DNA from: Pieris napi
Lineage: Eukaryota; Arthropoda; Insecta; Lepidoptera; Pieridae
Reading direction: 5' to 3'
DNA length: 64,000 bases
Assembly (NCBI RefSeq): GCF_905475465.1
Contig: NC_062253.1
Location: 11,284,001-11,348,000, forward strand
Part shown: in pieces, positions 42,425-53,992 of the stretch
Position numbering within the stretch: the first letter of the stretch is position 1
How the letters are laid out: each line of letters opens with the position of its first letter
Notes under the pieces: model-generated
Databases searched by the model: none
What the model saw: only the letters and a program-made list of their open reading frames with translations
What the model was told of the DNA's origin: nothing
Position numbers and translations under genes: made by a program

Positions 42425-44425
42425 TCAGGCCTTTTCTGACTCTCTTTTTGCAATAGATAAAACACCTAACCTACCTAACTTAATAAGCATAGTTCCTATT
42501 GTAGTAAGACTAAGCATCATAGTTAAGGAACTCACCAGTGAACCCCAGAAATTTGGGTCAGTTCCAATATTTGCTGCTATATCAGCGAAACTTTCTGATT
42601 GTATACTCCTCATGCTGCTAATTTCTCCTCGGAAGATGTATTCAAAATCAAAATCTAAGGTTTGGTTAAGCTTTGGTATTTCAACTCTACAATTCTTGTT
42701 TGATGAAAGTTGCTTGGCTATGTAAGGTTCATTGGAACATTGAAAGAATGGCACATCCCAGGTGCAGTTTGATATGTACTCCACTGCACCATCTGTAGTC
42801 ATCTTATCTGAGGACATCACGGCAAAAGGCTTATCTAAACATCCATCACAGGCAGATGTCATTATGATGTTGATTCTGCATTTTGCATCAATAACAACTA
42901 GTTCCTTAAGCTGCACACTTCCAAACGATATTGTTACTGTCCCTGTGACATCTTCGTTCCTACTCACCCAGTTCTCACTTTCAGACACCACAGTTCTGAA
43001 GTCATCCTTAGACAGTAAATATGGAGAGTTGGATGTGAGCCTGTTTAATGCTGGCTCCTTAGTTGTGCATGACACTATGCAACCTGCTGTGGAACAGGGG
43101 AGGTGGACTTCACTAAATACAATACTCTGAGCAGTGTCAAGTGATATCTGTAAATCACCAATTATGTTCTCTTGAGGCATGTTTAGTGCACTAGCTACTA
43201 CCCCATAATATTTCCCCTTGTATGATAACATGGTTGGACGAGAAGCTGGCCTTTCATATGTAAAGGTATTTATCACTAGTGGTATGTTCAAGGCAGTTGA
43301 AGGCATCATAGTCTCCATATTTACAAAAGGAGTGTTGCTGTTTAAGGTAACAACCTTCTTGATTCCTCTGTAAGTTGTTTCTATTTCCACAATCCACAGC
43401 TCAGAAGATTTAGCATAAACTAATCCACAGTTGCTGTAGTCAGGATTGACCTGCCATCTATACCATACACATCTCGATGTGTAATGGCAGTACACATCAC
43501 AGCCCAATGAGTCTATTTGGCACCCATATCCATGCGGCTCTTTTGTAACCCTACTCGGTGTGTTTAGTTCGTAATTAACAGTGCATCTATTTCCTTCCCA
43601 ACATGCGCCACTGCCTTTGCAATTATACCACCTTGTTGTCGTTACATTATAAGAGCAAGTCTTGTATAGCTTGGTGTACCTTGAAATATGGGTCCCTTTT
43701 TTGATTCTGAGTTTTAGCATGTCTCCGTTAATATCATTGAAACATATTACCTGACCTTGTGTTATAGTGGTCATGTATGTGTCTATTGGCTGGCATTTAT
43801 CTTTCACACATACTGTCCCTTTGCTAGAAAGATACAAAACCTTATCACATGCATGTGTTAGTCTGCCTGACAGGCATACAATAAATAAACATGCAAGAAG
43901 GTACATATTAGCATCATGACCTGTGTAATAGACACATCTCGACTGACTCGAGTTTGTTCTTGGCGGCAATTCTGGCAATGATGGTTTTGTTCTTGGCTTC
44001 AGTAAATTCTTTGGTTCATAATTCATGTTTGTTTCGCCTTCATTCCTTTCCTTGTAAATGATGTCTCCATACAATGGCTCATCACCGTTGACATCCTTTC
44101 TTAGTGCCAGTCTTGTGTCTATAATTTTGTTCATTAGATCATTGTTTGGGACGCTAAATTCCCTGAACTTAACTTGATCATTCCTCCCAGTTATTTTGTT
44201 GTGCCTCTTTACTTGAAATGCTCTTCTTTTGTCTGATCTTGTCAGCAACCAAGCACCCACTTGTATAGATGTGGTGTAAAATGAGTTGTTGAAGCAGCAT
44301 AAGAATGTTAATATAATGACAAGTGCCAGTATTGCTGCAATGACCACTCCGAGAATATATGCTGTCCAATTGCTTCTACATTTAATAAACTGCTGGTTAT
44401 ACAGGCAGTATGATCCGCATGGCAT
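42425..44425 (-). CDS. Phlebovirus-type envelope ORF, array copy 2
   Basis: 666 codons, the same protein as copy 1 (Arg at residue 188). Domain layout and 5' truncation are as in copy 1. Confidence 0.75.
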   Translation of the reverse strand: MPCGSYCLYNQQFIKCRSNWTAYILGVVIAAILALVIILTFLCCFNNSFYTTSIQVGAWLLTRSDKRRAFQVKRHNKITGRNDQVKFREFSVPNNDLMNKIIDTRLALRKDVNGDEPLYGDIIYKERNEGETNMNYEPKNLLKPRTKPSLPELPPRTNSSQSRCVYYTGHDANMYLLACLFIVCLSGRLTHACDKVLYLSSKGTVCVKDKCQPIDTYMTTITQGQVICFNDINGDMLKLRIKKGTHISRYTKLYKTCSYNVTTTRWYNCKGSGACWEGNRCTVNYELNTPSRVTKEPHGYGCQIDSLGCDVYCHYTSRCVWYRWQVNPDYSNCGLVYAKSSELWIVEIETTYRGIKKVVTLNSNTPFVNMETMMPSTALNIPLVINTFTYERPASRPTMLSYKGKYYGVVASALNMPQENIIGDLQISLDTAQSIVFSEVHLPCSTAGCIVSCTTKEPALNRLTSNSPYLLSKDDFRTVVSESENWVSRNEDVTGTVTISFGSVQLKELVVIDAKCRINIIMTSACDGCLDKPFAVMSSDKMTTDGAVEYISNCTWDVPFFQCSNEPYIAKQLSSNKNCRVEIPKLNQTLDFDFEYIFRGEISSMRSIQSESFADIAANIGTDPNFWGSLVSSLTMMLSLTTIGTMLIKLGRLGVLSIAKRESEKA

Positions 44426-44533
44426 ACACTCAAATCTGGAGACAGTTAATCCATTTGTTTTGTTATCACAAGTCCATGTTATTAGCCCAAAATGGATTCC
44501 AGGTGATGTACATTCTGTCCATGGTGGGCGGTA

Positions 44534-44704
44534 TGTTTAAACATTTATAGTTCTATGTTCAACCAATAGATGTCGCCTGTGGTTCCTTGAATCGCGGTAT
44601 CGTTATGATTCAAAAATAGTATAAGTATCTCAATTGTTTTTTGTATTAAATCGTCTCAGCCTTGGGATTGGTGTTTTATTGATCATGGTCATTCGTAGCC
44701 GGAT
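44534..44704 (+). repeat. Pao LTR (to 44685) and primer site, array copy 2
   Basis: Same sequence as 37494-37664. The leader and filler run to 44866. Confidence 0.75.
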
Positions 44705-44866
44705 ACAGCAGTGATTGGAAACCCTAGTGTTAGTGTATAAAAAGTGTAAAATAAGTGATTGTGGTGTGTGTAAGTGTAAAGGTGACTAAAACTGTAAGTA
44801 CTTTAAAACTTTGCCTAACAAATTTGAAGTCTAACAACTCTGGTAAAATAAAGAATCTGGTAAAAC

Positions 44867-45542
44867 GAAGTATGTGTGATTTTAACATAATTATTGTTTA
44901 CGACCGGTTAGGTAACTTTCCAGCCAATTTAAAGGCAATCCTCGGATTCCGTAATGTCTACACTTTTGAAGAAGAATGTTGTAGTCTACGCAATCAAGTG
45001 CTTGGCTCATGTCAAAAAAAAACTACAGATACCTGCTTGCGCCTATCGATATGTTCTACAATTGCCTTAACTAAAGAGAAAGCTGCTAGGATAGTATTTT
45101 ACCTCTTTGAAAACCGTACTGTTCCTCATTTATAACACTGAATTTGCCTAAAAAGAGCTCAACCTATTGTGCATAAGTTTTTCCAACACTTAAGCTAAAG
45201 TTGGTATTAAAGTTATGTCTGTAGTTTCTAATATCCTCTGTATTACCCTTTTTAAACATAGGTTTAACTATCGATAATTTTAAAGAACTGGGAAAAATAC
45301 CCTGTGTGAAAGATAAATTTTATGAGATGGGTAAGTATACTTGCTAGTTGTTGTGAGGAGAATTTTAACACTTCTGTTGTTATTCCGTCATAATCTGCCG
45401 CTTTAGTATTATTAAGATTATTTATAGCTTTTAAAACTTCGTCACATGAACAAGGAGTTAGAAATAAGGATGGGTTTACAGAATGAACGTTTTGAAGATT
45501 AGTGCTAGGTTTGTTATTGTTAACTAATAATAATGATGGTTG
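44867..45542 (-). pseudogene. LINE RT slice, array copy 3
   Basis: Same fragment as in copies 1 and 2, with the copy-1 base at the position changed in copy 2. Confidence 0.8.
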
Positions 45543-45607
45543 TGTTTAAACATACCGCGATTCAAGCAACCACGGACGACATCTATTGGTTGAACATAGA
45601 ACTATAA

Positions 45608-46159
45608 ATGTTTAAACATACCGCCCACCATGGACAGAATGTACATCACCTAAAACAAGTGATAGGTACTCAGACGTTGACCTTTGAAGAGATGAGCACT
45701 CTTCTGTACCAAATAGAAGCCTGTCTCAATTCCAGACCATTGTCACAATTAAGTGTGAACTCACAAGATCCTACACCTCTTACCCCAGGACATTTTCTTG
45801 TCGGCGAGCCATTGGTTTTGGTGCCGGACAGCAATTATGAAACCTCATCGGTTTCTTCACTAAAGCGCTGGCAGCTAACGCAACAGTTGCTGCAGCATTT
45901 TTGGCGTAGGTGGTCAAATGAATATCTCACGCAGTTCATGCAACGTTACAAATGGGCACATCAAAAACCAGAACCGAATGTTGGTGATATTGTTTTAGTT
46001 CGAGAGGATAATCTTCCTCCAGCAAAATGGTTATTAGGGATTATAACGGATAAACATGCAGGTTCGGACAATATTACGAGGGTTGTTAGTCTTAAATGTA
46101 AGGATGTTATCGTTAAGCGTCCTATAACCAAATTATGTGTATTGCCTGTGACGAAGTAA
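45608..46159 (+). CDS. Pao integrase C-terminal part, array copy 3
   Basis: 183 codons with the same translation as copy 1. Confidence 0.8.
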   Translation: MFKHTAHHGQNVHHLKQVIGTQTLTFEEMSTLLYQIEACLNSRPLSQLSVNSQDPTPLTPGHFLVGEPLVLVPDSNYETSSVSSLKRWQLTQQLLQHFWRRWSNEYLTQFMQRYKWAHQKPEPNVGDIVLVREDNLPPAKWLLGIITDKHAGSDNITRVVSLKCKDVIVKRPITKLCVLPVTK

Positions 46160-46272
46160 GATATTTGGGTAAATCTGATGTTATCGTTTTTTCTTAATCT
46201 AATAGATTATATATGTTAATACTAACACTAAACTAAGTCATAAAACTAAAGAGCCTAGGAATTATAACCAGG

Positions 46273-48273
46273 TCAGGCCTTTTCTGACTCTCTTTTTGCA
46301 ATAGATAAAACACCTAACCTACCTAACTTAATAAGCATAGTTCCTATTGTAGTAAGACTAAGCATCATAGTTAAGGAACTCACCAGTGAACCCCAGAAAT
46401 TTGGGTCAGTTCCAATATTTGCTGCTATATCAGCGAAACTTTCTGATTGTATACTCCTCATGCTGCTAATTTCTCCTCGGAAGATGTATTCAAAATCAAA
46501 ATCTAAGGTTTGGTTAAGCTTTGGTATTTCAACTCTACAATTCTTGTTTGATGAAAGTTGCTTGGCTATGTAAGGTTCATTGGAACATTGAAAGAATGGC
46601 ACATCCCAGGTGCAGTTTGATATGTACTCCACTGCACCATCTGTAGTCATCTTATCTGAGGACATCACGGCAAAAGGCTTATCTAAACATCCATCACAGG
46701 CAGATGTCATTATGATGTTGATTCTGCATTTTGCATCAATAACAACTAGTTCCTTAAGCTGCACACTTCCAAACGATATTGTTACTGTCCCTGTGACATC
46801 TTCGTTCCTACTCACCCAGTTCTCACTTTCAGACACCACAGTTCTGAAGTCATCCTTAGACAGTAAATATGGAGAGTTGGATGTGAGCCTGTTTAATGCT
46901 GGCTCCTTAGTTGTGCATGACACTATGCAACCTGCTGTGGAACAGGGGAGGTGGACTTCACTAAATACAATACTCTGAGCAGTGTCAAGTGATATCTGTA
47001 AATCACCAATTATGTTCTCTTGAGGCATGTTTAGTGCACTAGCTACTACCCCATAATATTTCCCCTTGTATGATAACATGGTTGGACGAGAAGCTGGCCT
47101 TTCATATGTAAAGGTATTTATCACTAGTGGTATGTTCAAGGCAGTTGAAGGCATCATAGTCTCCATATTTACAAAAGGAGTGTTGCTGTTTAAGGTAACA
47201 ACCTTCTTGATTCCTCTGTAAGTTGTTTCTATTTCCACAATCCACAGCTCAGAAGATTTAGCATAAACTAATCCACAGTTGCTGTAGTCAGGATTGACCT
47301 GCCATCTATACCATACACATCTCGATGTGTAATGGCAGTACACATCACAGCCCAATGAGTCTATTTGGCACCCATATCCATGCGGCTCTTTTGTAACCCT
47401 ACTCGGTGTGTTTAGTTCGTAATTAACAGTGCATCTATTTCCTTCCCAACATGCGCCACTGCCTTTGCAATTATACCACCTTGTTGTCGTTACATTATAA
47501 GAGCAAGTCTTGTATAGCTTGGTGTACCTTGAAATATGGGTCCCTTTTTTGATTCTGAGTTTTAGCATGTCTCCGTTAATATCATTGAAACATATTACCT
47601 GACCTTGTGTTATAGTGGTCATGTATGTGTCTATTGGCTGGCATTTATCTTTCACACATACTGTCCCTTTGCTAGAAAGATACAAAACCTTATCACATGC
47701 ATGTGTTAGTGTGCCTGACAGGCATACAATAAATAAACATGCAAGAAGGTACATATTAGCATCATGACCTGTGTAATAGACACATCTCGACTGACTCGAG
47801 TTTGTTCTTGGCGGCAATTCTGGCAATGATGGTTTTGTTCTTGGCTTCAGTAAATTCTTTGGTTCATAATTCATGTTTGTTTCGCCTTCATTCCTTTCCT
47901 TGTAAATGATGTCTCCATACAATGGCTCATCACCGTTGACATCCTTTCTTAGTGCCAGTCTTGTGTCTATAATTTTGTTCATTAGATCATTGTTTGGGAC
48001 GCTAAATTCCCTGAACTTAACTTGATCATTCCTCCCAGTTATTTTGTTGTGCCTCTTTACTTGAAATGCTCTTCTTTTGTCTGATCTTGTCAGCAACCAA
48101 GCACCCACTTGTATAGATGTGGTGTAAAATGAGTTGTTGAAGCAGCATAAGAATGTTAATATAATGACAAGTGCCAGTATTGCTGCAATGACCACTCCGA
48201 GAATATATGCTGTCCAATTGCTTCTACATTTAATAAACTGCTGGTTATACAGGCAGTATGATCCGCATGGCAT
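46273..48273 (-). CDS. Phlebovirus-type envelope ORF, array copy 3
   Basis: 666 codons. It differs from copies 1, 2 and 4 by Thr instead of Arg at residue 188, at the end of the internal hydrophobic segment; copy 5 shares this change. Confidence 0.75.
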   Translation of the reverse strand: MPCGSYCLYNQQFIKCRSNWTAYILGVVIAAILALVIILTFLCCFNNSFYTTSIQVGAWLLTRSDKRRAFQVKRHNKITGRNDQVKFREFSVPNNDLMNKIIDTRLALRKDVNGDEPLYGDIIYKERNEGETNMNYEPKNLLKPRTKPSLPELPPRTNSSQSRCVYYTGHDANMYLLACLFIVCLSGTLTHACDKVLYLSSKGTVCVKDKCQPIDTYMTTITQGQVICFNDINGDMLKLRIKKGTHISRYTKLYKTCSYNVTTTRWYNCKGSGACWEGNRCTVNYELNTPSRVTKEPHGYGCQIDSLGCDVYCHYTSRCVWYRWQVNPDYSNCGLVYAKSSELWIVEIETTYRGIKKVVTLNSNTPFVNMETMMPSTALNIPLVINTFTYERPASRPTMLSYKGKYYGVVASALNMPQENIIGDLQISLDTAQSIVFSEVHLPCSTAGCIVSCTTKEPALNRLTSNSPYLLSKDDFRTVVSESENWVSRNEDVTGTVTISFGSVQLKELVVIDAKCRINIIMTSACDGCLDKPFAVMSSDKMTTDGAVEYISNCTWDVPFFQCSNEPYIAKQLSSNKNCRVEIPKLNQTLDFDFEYIFRGEISSMRSIQSESFADIAANIGTDPNFWGSLVSSLTMMLSLTTIGTMLIKLGRLGVLSIAKRESEKA

Positions 48274-48381
48274 ACACTCAAATCTGGAGACAGTTAATCC
48301 ATTTGTTTTGTTATCACAAGTCCATGTTATTAGCCCAAAATGGATTCCAGGTGATGTACATTCTGTCCATGGTGGGCGGTA

Positions 48382-48552
48382 TGTTTAAACATTTATAGTT
48401 CTATGTTCAACCAATAGATGTCGCCTGTGGTTCCTTGAATCGCGGTATCGTTATGATTCAAAAATAGTATAAGTATCTCAATTGTTTTTTGTATTAAATC
48501 GTCTCAGCCTTGGGATTGGTGTTTTATTGATCATGGTCATTCGTAGCCGGAT
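48382..48552 (+). repeat. Pao LTR (to 48533) and primer site, array copy 3
   Basis: Same sequence as 37494-37664. Confidence 0.75.
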
Positions 48553-48714
48553 ACAGCAGTGATTGGAAACCCTAGTGTTAGTGTATAAAAAGTGTAAAAT
48601 AAGTGATTGTGGTGTGTGTAAGTGTAAAGGTGACTAAAACTGTAAGTACTTTAAAACTTTGCCTAACAAATTTGAAGTCTAACAACTCTGGTAAAATAAA
48701 GAATCTGGTAAAAC

Positions 48715-49390
48715 GAAGTATGTGTGATTTTAACATAATTATTGTTTACGACCGGTTAGGTAACTTTCCAGCCAATTTAAAGGCAATCCTCGGATTCCGT
48801 AATGTCTACACTTTTGAAGAAGAATGTTGTAGTCTACGCAATCAAGTGCTTGGCTCATGTCAAAAAAAAACTACAGATACCTGCTTGCGCCTATCGATAT
48901 GTTCTACAATTGCCTTAACTAAAGAGAAAGCTGCTAGGATAGTATTTTACCTCTTTGAAAACCGTACTGTTCCTCATTTATAACACTGAATTTGCCTAAA
49001 AAGAGCTCAACCTATTGTGCATAAGTTTTTCCAACACTTAAGCTAAAGTTGGTATTAAAGTTATGTCTGTAGTTTCTAATATCCTCTGTATTACCCTTTT
49101 TAAACATAGGTTTAACTATCGATAATTTTAAAGAACTGGGAAAAATACCCTGTGTGAAAGATAAATTTTATGAGATGGGTAAGTATACTTGCTAGTTGTT
49201 GTGAGGAGAATTTTAACACTTCTGTTGTTATTCCGTCATAATCTGCCGCTTTAGTATTATTAAGATTATTTATAGCTTTTAAAACTTCGTCACATGAACA
49301 AGGAGTTAGAAATAAGGATGGGTTTACAGAATGAACGTTTTGAAGATTAGTGCTAGGTTTGTTATTGTTAACTAATAATAATGATGGTTG
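48715..49390 (-). pseudogene. LINE RT slice, array copy 4
   Basis: Same fragment as in copy 1. Confidence 0.8.
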
Positions 49391-49455
49391 TGTTTAAACA
49401 TACCGCGATTCAAGCAACCACGGACGACATCTATTGGTTGAACATAGAACTATAA

Positions 49456-50007
49456 ATGTTTAAACATACCGCCCACCATGGACAGAATGTACATCACCTA
49501 AAACAAGTGATAGGTACTCAGACGTTGACCTTTGAAGAGATGAGCACTCTTCTGTACCAAATAGAAGCCTGTCTCAATTCCAGACCATTGTCACAATTAA
49601 GTGTGAACTCACAAGATCCTACACCTCTTACCCCAGGACATTTTCTTGTCGGCGAGCCATTGGTTTTGGTGCCGGACAGCAATTATGAAACCTCATCGGT
49701 TTCTTCACTAAAGCGCTGGCAGCTAACGCAACAGTTGCTGCAGCATTTTTGGCGTAGGTGGTCAAATGAATATCTCACGCAGTTCATGCAACGTTACAAA
49801 TGGGCACATCAAAAACCAGAACCGAATGTTGGTGATATTGTTTTAGTTCGAGAGGATAATCTTCCTCCAGCAAAATGGTTATTAGGGATTATAACGGATA
49901 AACATGCAGGTTCGGACAATATTACGAGGGTTGTTAGTCTTAAATGTAAGGATGTTATCGTTAAGCGTCCTATAACCAAATTATGTGTATTGCCTGTGAC
50001 GAAGTAA
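49456..50007 (+). CDS. Pao integrase C-terminal part, array copy 4
   Basis: 183 codons with the same translation as copy 1. Confidence 0.8.
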   Translation: MFKHTAHHGQNVHHLKQVIGTQTLTFEEMSTLLYQIEACLNSRPLSQLSVNSQDPTPLTPGHFLVGEPLVLVPDSNYETSSVSSLKRWQLTQQLLQHFWRRWSNEYLTQFMQRYKWAHQKPEPNVGDIVLVREDNLPPAKWLLGIITDKHAGSDNITRVVSLKCKDVIVKRPITKLCVLPVTK

Positions 50008-50120
50008 GATATTTGGGTAAATCTGATGTTATCGTTTTTTCTTAATCTAATAGATTATATATGTTAATACTAACACTAAACTAAGTCATAAAACTAAAGA
50101 GCCTAGGAATTATAACCAGG

Positions 50121-52121
50121 TCAGGCCTTTTCTGACTCTCTTTTTGCAATAGATAAAACACCTAACCTACCTAACTTAATAAGCATAGTTCCTATTGTAG
50201 TAAGACTAAGCATCATAGTTAAGGAACTCACCAGTGAACCCCAGAAATTTGGGTCAGTTCCAATATTTGCTGCTATATCAGCGAAACTTTCTGATTGTAT
50301 ACTCCTCATGCTGCTAATTTCTCCTCGGAAGATGTATTCAAAATCAAAATCTAAGGTTTGGTTAAGCTTTGGTATTTCAACTCTACAATTCTTGTTTGAT
50401 GAAAGTTGCTTGGCTATGTAAGGTTCATTGGAACATTGAAAGAATGGCACATCCCAGGTGCAGTTTGATATGTACTCCACTGCACCATCTGTAGTCATCT
50501 TATCTGAGGACATCACGGCAAAAGGCTTATCTAAACATCCATCACAGGCAGATGTCATTATGATGTTGATTCTGCATTTTGCATCAATAACAACTAGTTC
50601 CTTAAGCTGCACACTTCCAAACGATATTGTTACTGTCCCTGTGACATCTTCGTTCCTACTCACCCAGTTCTCACTTTCAGACACCACAGTTCTGAAGTCA
50701 TCCTTAGACAGTAAATATGGAGAGTTGGATGTGAGCCTGTTTAATGCTGGCTCCTTAGTTGTGCATGACACTATGCAACCTGCTGTGGAACAGGGGAGGT
50801 GGACTTCACTAAATACAATACTCTGAGCAGTGTCAAGTGATATCTGTAAATCACCAATTATGTTCTCTTGAGGCATGTTTAGTGCACTAGCTACTACCCC
50901 ATAATATTTCCCCTTGTATGATAACATGGTTGGACGAGAAGCTGGCCTTTCATATGTAAAGGTATTTATCACTAGTGGTATGTTCAAGGCAGTTGAAGGC
51001 ATCATAGTCTCCATATTTACAAAAGGAGTGTTGCTGTTTAAGGTAACAACCTTCTTGATTCCTCTGTAAGTTGTTTCTATTTCCACAATCCACAGCTCAG
51101 AAGATTTAGCATAAACTAATCCACAGTTGCTGTAGTCAGGATTGACCTGCCATCTATACCATACACATCTCGATGTGTAATGGCAGTACACATCACAGCC
51201 CAATGAGTCTATTTGGCACCCATATCCATGCGGCTCTTTTGTAACCCTACTCGGTGTGTTTAGTTCGTAATTAACAGTGCATCTATTTCCTTCCCAACAT
51301 GCGCCACTGCCTTTGCAATTATACCACCTTGTTGTCGTTACATTATAAGAGCAAGTCTTGTATAGCTTGGTGTACCTTGAAATATGGGTCCCTTTTTTGA
51401 TTCTGAGTTTTAGCATGTCTCCGTTAATATCATTGAAACATATTACCTGACCTTGTGTTATAGTGGTCATGTATGTGTCTATTGGCTGGCATTTATCTTT
51501 CACACATACTGTCCCTTTGCTAGAAAGATACAAAACCTTATCACATGCATGTGTTAGTCTGCCTGACAGGCATACAATAAATAAACATGCAAGAAGGTAC
51601 ATATTAGCATCATGACCTGTGTAATAGACACATCTCGACTGACTCGAGTTTGTTCTTGGCGGCAATTCTGGCAATGATGGTTTTGTTCTTGGCTTCAGTA
51701 AATTCTTTGGTTCATAATTCATGTTTGTTTCGCCTTCATTCCTTTCCTTGTAAATGATGTCTCCATACAATGGCTCATCACCGTTGACATCCTTTCTTAG
51801 TGCCAGTCTTGTGTCTATAATTTTGTTCATTAGATCATTGTTTGGGACGCTAAATTCCCTGAACTTAACTTGATCATTCCTCCCAGTTATTTTGTTGTGC
51901 CTCTTTACTTGAAATGCTCTTCTTTTGTCTGATCTTGTCAGCAACCAAGCACCCACTTGTATAGATGTGGTGTAAAATGAGTTGTTGAAGCAGCATAAGA
52001 ATGTTAATATAATGACAAGTGCCAGTATTGCTGCAATGACCACTCCGAGAATATATGCTGTCCAATTGCTTCTACATTTAATAAACTGCTGGTTATACAG
52101 GCAGTATGATCCGCATGGCAT
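50121..52121 (-). CDS. Phlebovirus-type envelope ORF, array copy 4
   Basis: 666 codons with the same translation as copies 1 and 2 (Arg188). Confidence 0.75.
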   Translation of the reverse strand: MPCGSYCLYNQQFIKCRSNWTAYILGVVIAAILALVIILTFLCCFNNSFYTTSIQVGAWLLTRSDKRRAFQVKRHNKITGRNDQVKFREFSVPNNDLMNKIIDTRLALRKDVNGDEPLYGDIIYKERNEGETNMNYEPKNLLKPRTKPSLPELPPRTNSSQSRCVYYTGHDANMYLLACLFIVCLSGRLTHACDKVLYLSSKGTVCVKDKCQPIDTYMTTITQGQVICFNDINGDMLKLRIKKGTHISRYTKLYKTCSYNVTTTRWYNCKGSGACWEGNRCTVNYELNTPSRVTKEPHGYGCQIDSLGCDVYCHYTSRCVWYRWQVNPDYSNCGLVYAKSSELWIVEIETTYRGIKKVVTLNSNTPFVNMETMMPSTALNIPLVINTFTYERPASRPTMLSYKGKYYGVVASALNMPQENIIGDLQISLDTAQSIVFSEVHLPCSTAGCIVSCTTKEPALNRLTSNSPYLLSKDDFRTVVSESENWVSRNEDVTGTVTISFGSVQLKELVVIDAKCRINIIMTSACDGCLDKPFAVMSSDKMTTDGAVEYISNCTWDVPFFQCSNEPYIAKQLSSNKNCRVEIPKLNQTLDFDFEYIFRGEISSMRSIQSESFADIAANIGTDPNFWGSLVSSLTMMLSLTTIGTMLIKLGRLGVLSIAKRESEKA

Positions 52122-52229
52122 ACACTCAAATCTGGAGACAGTTAATCCATTTGTTTTGTTATCACAAGTCCATGTTATTAGCCCAAAATGGATTCCAGGT
52201 GATGTACATTCTGTCCATGGTGGGCGGTA

Positions 52230-52400
52230 TGTTTAAACATTTATAGTTCTATGTTCAACCAATAGATGTCGCCTGTGGTTCCTTGAATCGCGGTATCGTT
52301 ATGATTCAAAAATAGTATAAGTATCTCAATTGTTTTTTGTATTAAATCGTCTCAGCCTTGGGATTGGTGTTTTATTGATCATGGTCATTCGTAGCCGGAT
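52230..52400 (+). repeat. Pao LTR (to 52381) and primer site, array copy 4
   Basis: Same as 37494-37664. Its leader has AATAACTC where copies 1-3 have AACAACTC, a variant shared with copy 5. Confidence 0.75.
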
Positions 52401-52562
52401 ACAGCAGTGATTGGAAACCCTAGTGTTAGTGTATAAAAAGTGTAAAATAAGTGATTGTGGTGTGTGTAAGTGTAAAGGTGACTAAAACTGTAAGTACTTT
52501 AAAACTTTGCCTAACAAATTTGAAGTCTAATAACTCTGGTAAAATAAAGAATCTGGTAAAAC

Positions 52563-53239
52563 GAAGTATGTGTGATTTTAACATAATTATTGTTTACGAC
52601 CGGTTAGGTAACTTTCCAGCCAATTTAAAGGCAATCCTCGGATTCCGTAATGTCTACACTTTTGAAGAAGAATGTTGTAGTCTACGCAATCAAGTGCAAG
52701 TGCTCATGTCAAAAAAAAACTACAGATACCTGCTTGCGCCTATCGATATGTTCTACAATTGCCTTAACTAAAGAGAAAGCTGCTAGGATAGTATTTTACC
52801 TCTTTGAAAACCGTACTGTTCCTCATTTATAACACTGAATTTGCCTAAAAAGAGCTCAACCTATTGTGCATAAGTTTTTCCAACACTTAAGCTAAAGTTG
52901 GTATTAAAGTTATGTCTGTAGTTTCTAATATCCTCTGTATTACCCTTTTTAAACATAGGTTTAACTATCGATAATTTTAAAGAACTGGGAAATATACCCT
53001 GTGTGAAAGATAAATTTTATGAGATGGGTAAGTATACTTGCTAGTTGTTGTGAGGAGAATTTTAACACTTCTGTTGTTATTCCGTCATAATCTGCCGCTT
53101 TAGTATTATTAAGATTATTTATAGCTTTTAAAACTTCGTCACATGAACAAGGAGTTAGAAATAAGGATGGGTTTACAGAATGAACGTTTTGAAGATTAGT
53201 GCTAGGTTTGTTATTGTTAACTAATAATAATGATGGTTG
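52563..53239 (-). pseudogene. LINE RT slice, array copy 5
   Basis: Same fragment, one base longer: CAAGTGCAAGTGCTC replaces CAAGTGCTTGGCTC near 52693. Confidence 0.8.
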
Positions 53240-53304
53240 TGTTTAAACATACCGCGATTCAAGCAACCACGGACGACATCTATTGGTTGAACATAGAACT
53301 ATAA

Positions 53305-53856
53305 ATGTTTAAACATACCGCCCACCATGGACAGAATGTACATCACCTAAAACAAGTGATAGGTACTCAGACGTTGACCTTTGAAGAGATGAGCACTCTT
53401 CTGTACCAAATAGAAGCCTGTCTCAATTCCAGACCATTGTCACAATTAAGTGTGAACTCACAAGATCCTACACCTCTTACCCCAGGACATTTTCTTGTCG
53501 GCGAGCCATTGGTTTTGGTGCCGGACAGCAATTATGAAACCTCATCGGTTTCTTCACTAAAGCGCTGGCAGCTAACGCAACAGTTGCTGCAGCATTTTTG
53601 GCGTAGGTGGTCAAATGAATATCTCACGCAGTTCATGCAACGTTACAAATGGGCACATCAAAAACCAGAACCGAATGTTGGTGATATTGTTTTAGTTCGA
53701 GAGGATAATCTTCCTCCAGCAAAATGGTTATTAGGGATTATAACGGATAAACATGCAGGTTCGGACAATATTACGAGGGTTGTTAGTCTTAAATGTAAGG
53801 ATGTTATCGTTAAGCGTCCTATAACCAAATTATGTGTATTGCCTGTGACGAAGTAA
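53305..53856 (+). CDS. Pao integrase C-terminal part, array copy 5
   Basis: 183 codons with the same translation as copy 1. Confidence 0.8.
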   Translation: MFKHTAHHGQNVHHLKQVIGTQTLTFEEMSTLLYQIEACLNSRPLSQLSVNSQDPTPLTPGHFLVGEPLVLVPDSNYETSSVSSLKRWQLTQQLLQHFWRRWSNEYLTQFMQRYKWAHQKPEPNVGDIVLVREDNLPPAKWLLGIITDKHAGSDNITRVVSLKCKDVIVKRPITKLCVLPVTK

Positions 53857-53880
53857 GATATTTGGGTAAATCTGATGTTA

Positions 53881-53882
<2 letters not shown>

Positions 53883-53912
<30 letters not shown>
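53883..53912. repeat. T(30) homopolymer between integrase and env, copy 5 only
   Basis: Thirty T where copies 1-4 have G followed by six T. This accounts for the 24 extra bases of copy 5. It could be a real expansion or a consensus error. Confidence 0.8.
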
Positions 53913-53992
53913 CTTAATCTAATAGATTATATATGTTAATACTAACACTAAACTAAGTCATAAAACTAAAGAGCCTAGGAATTATAACCAGG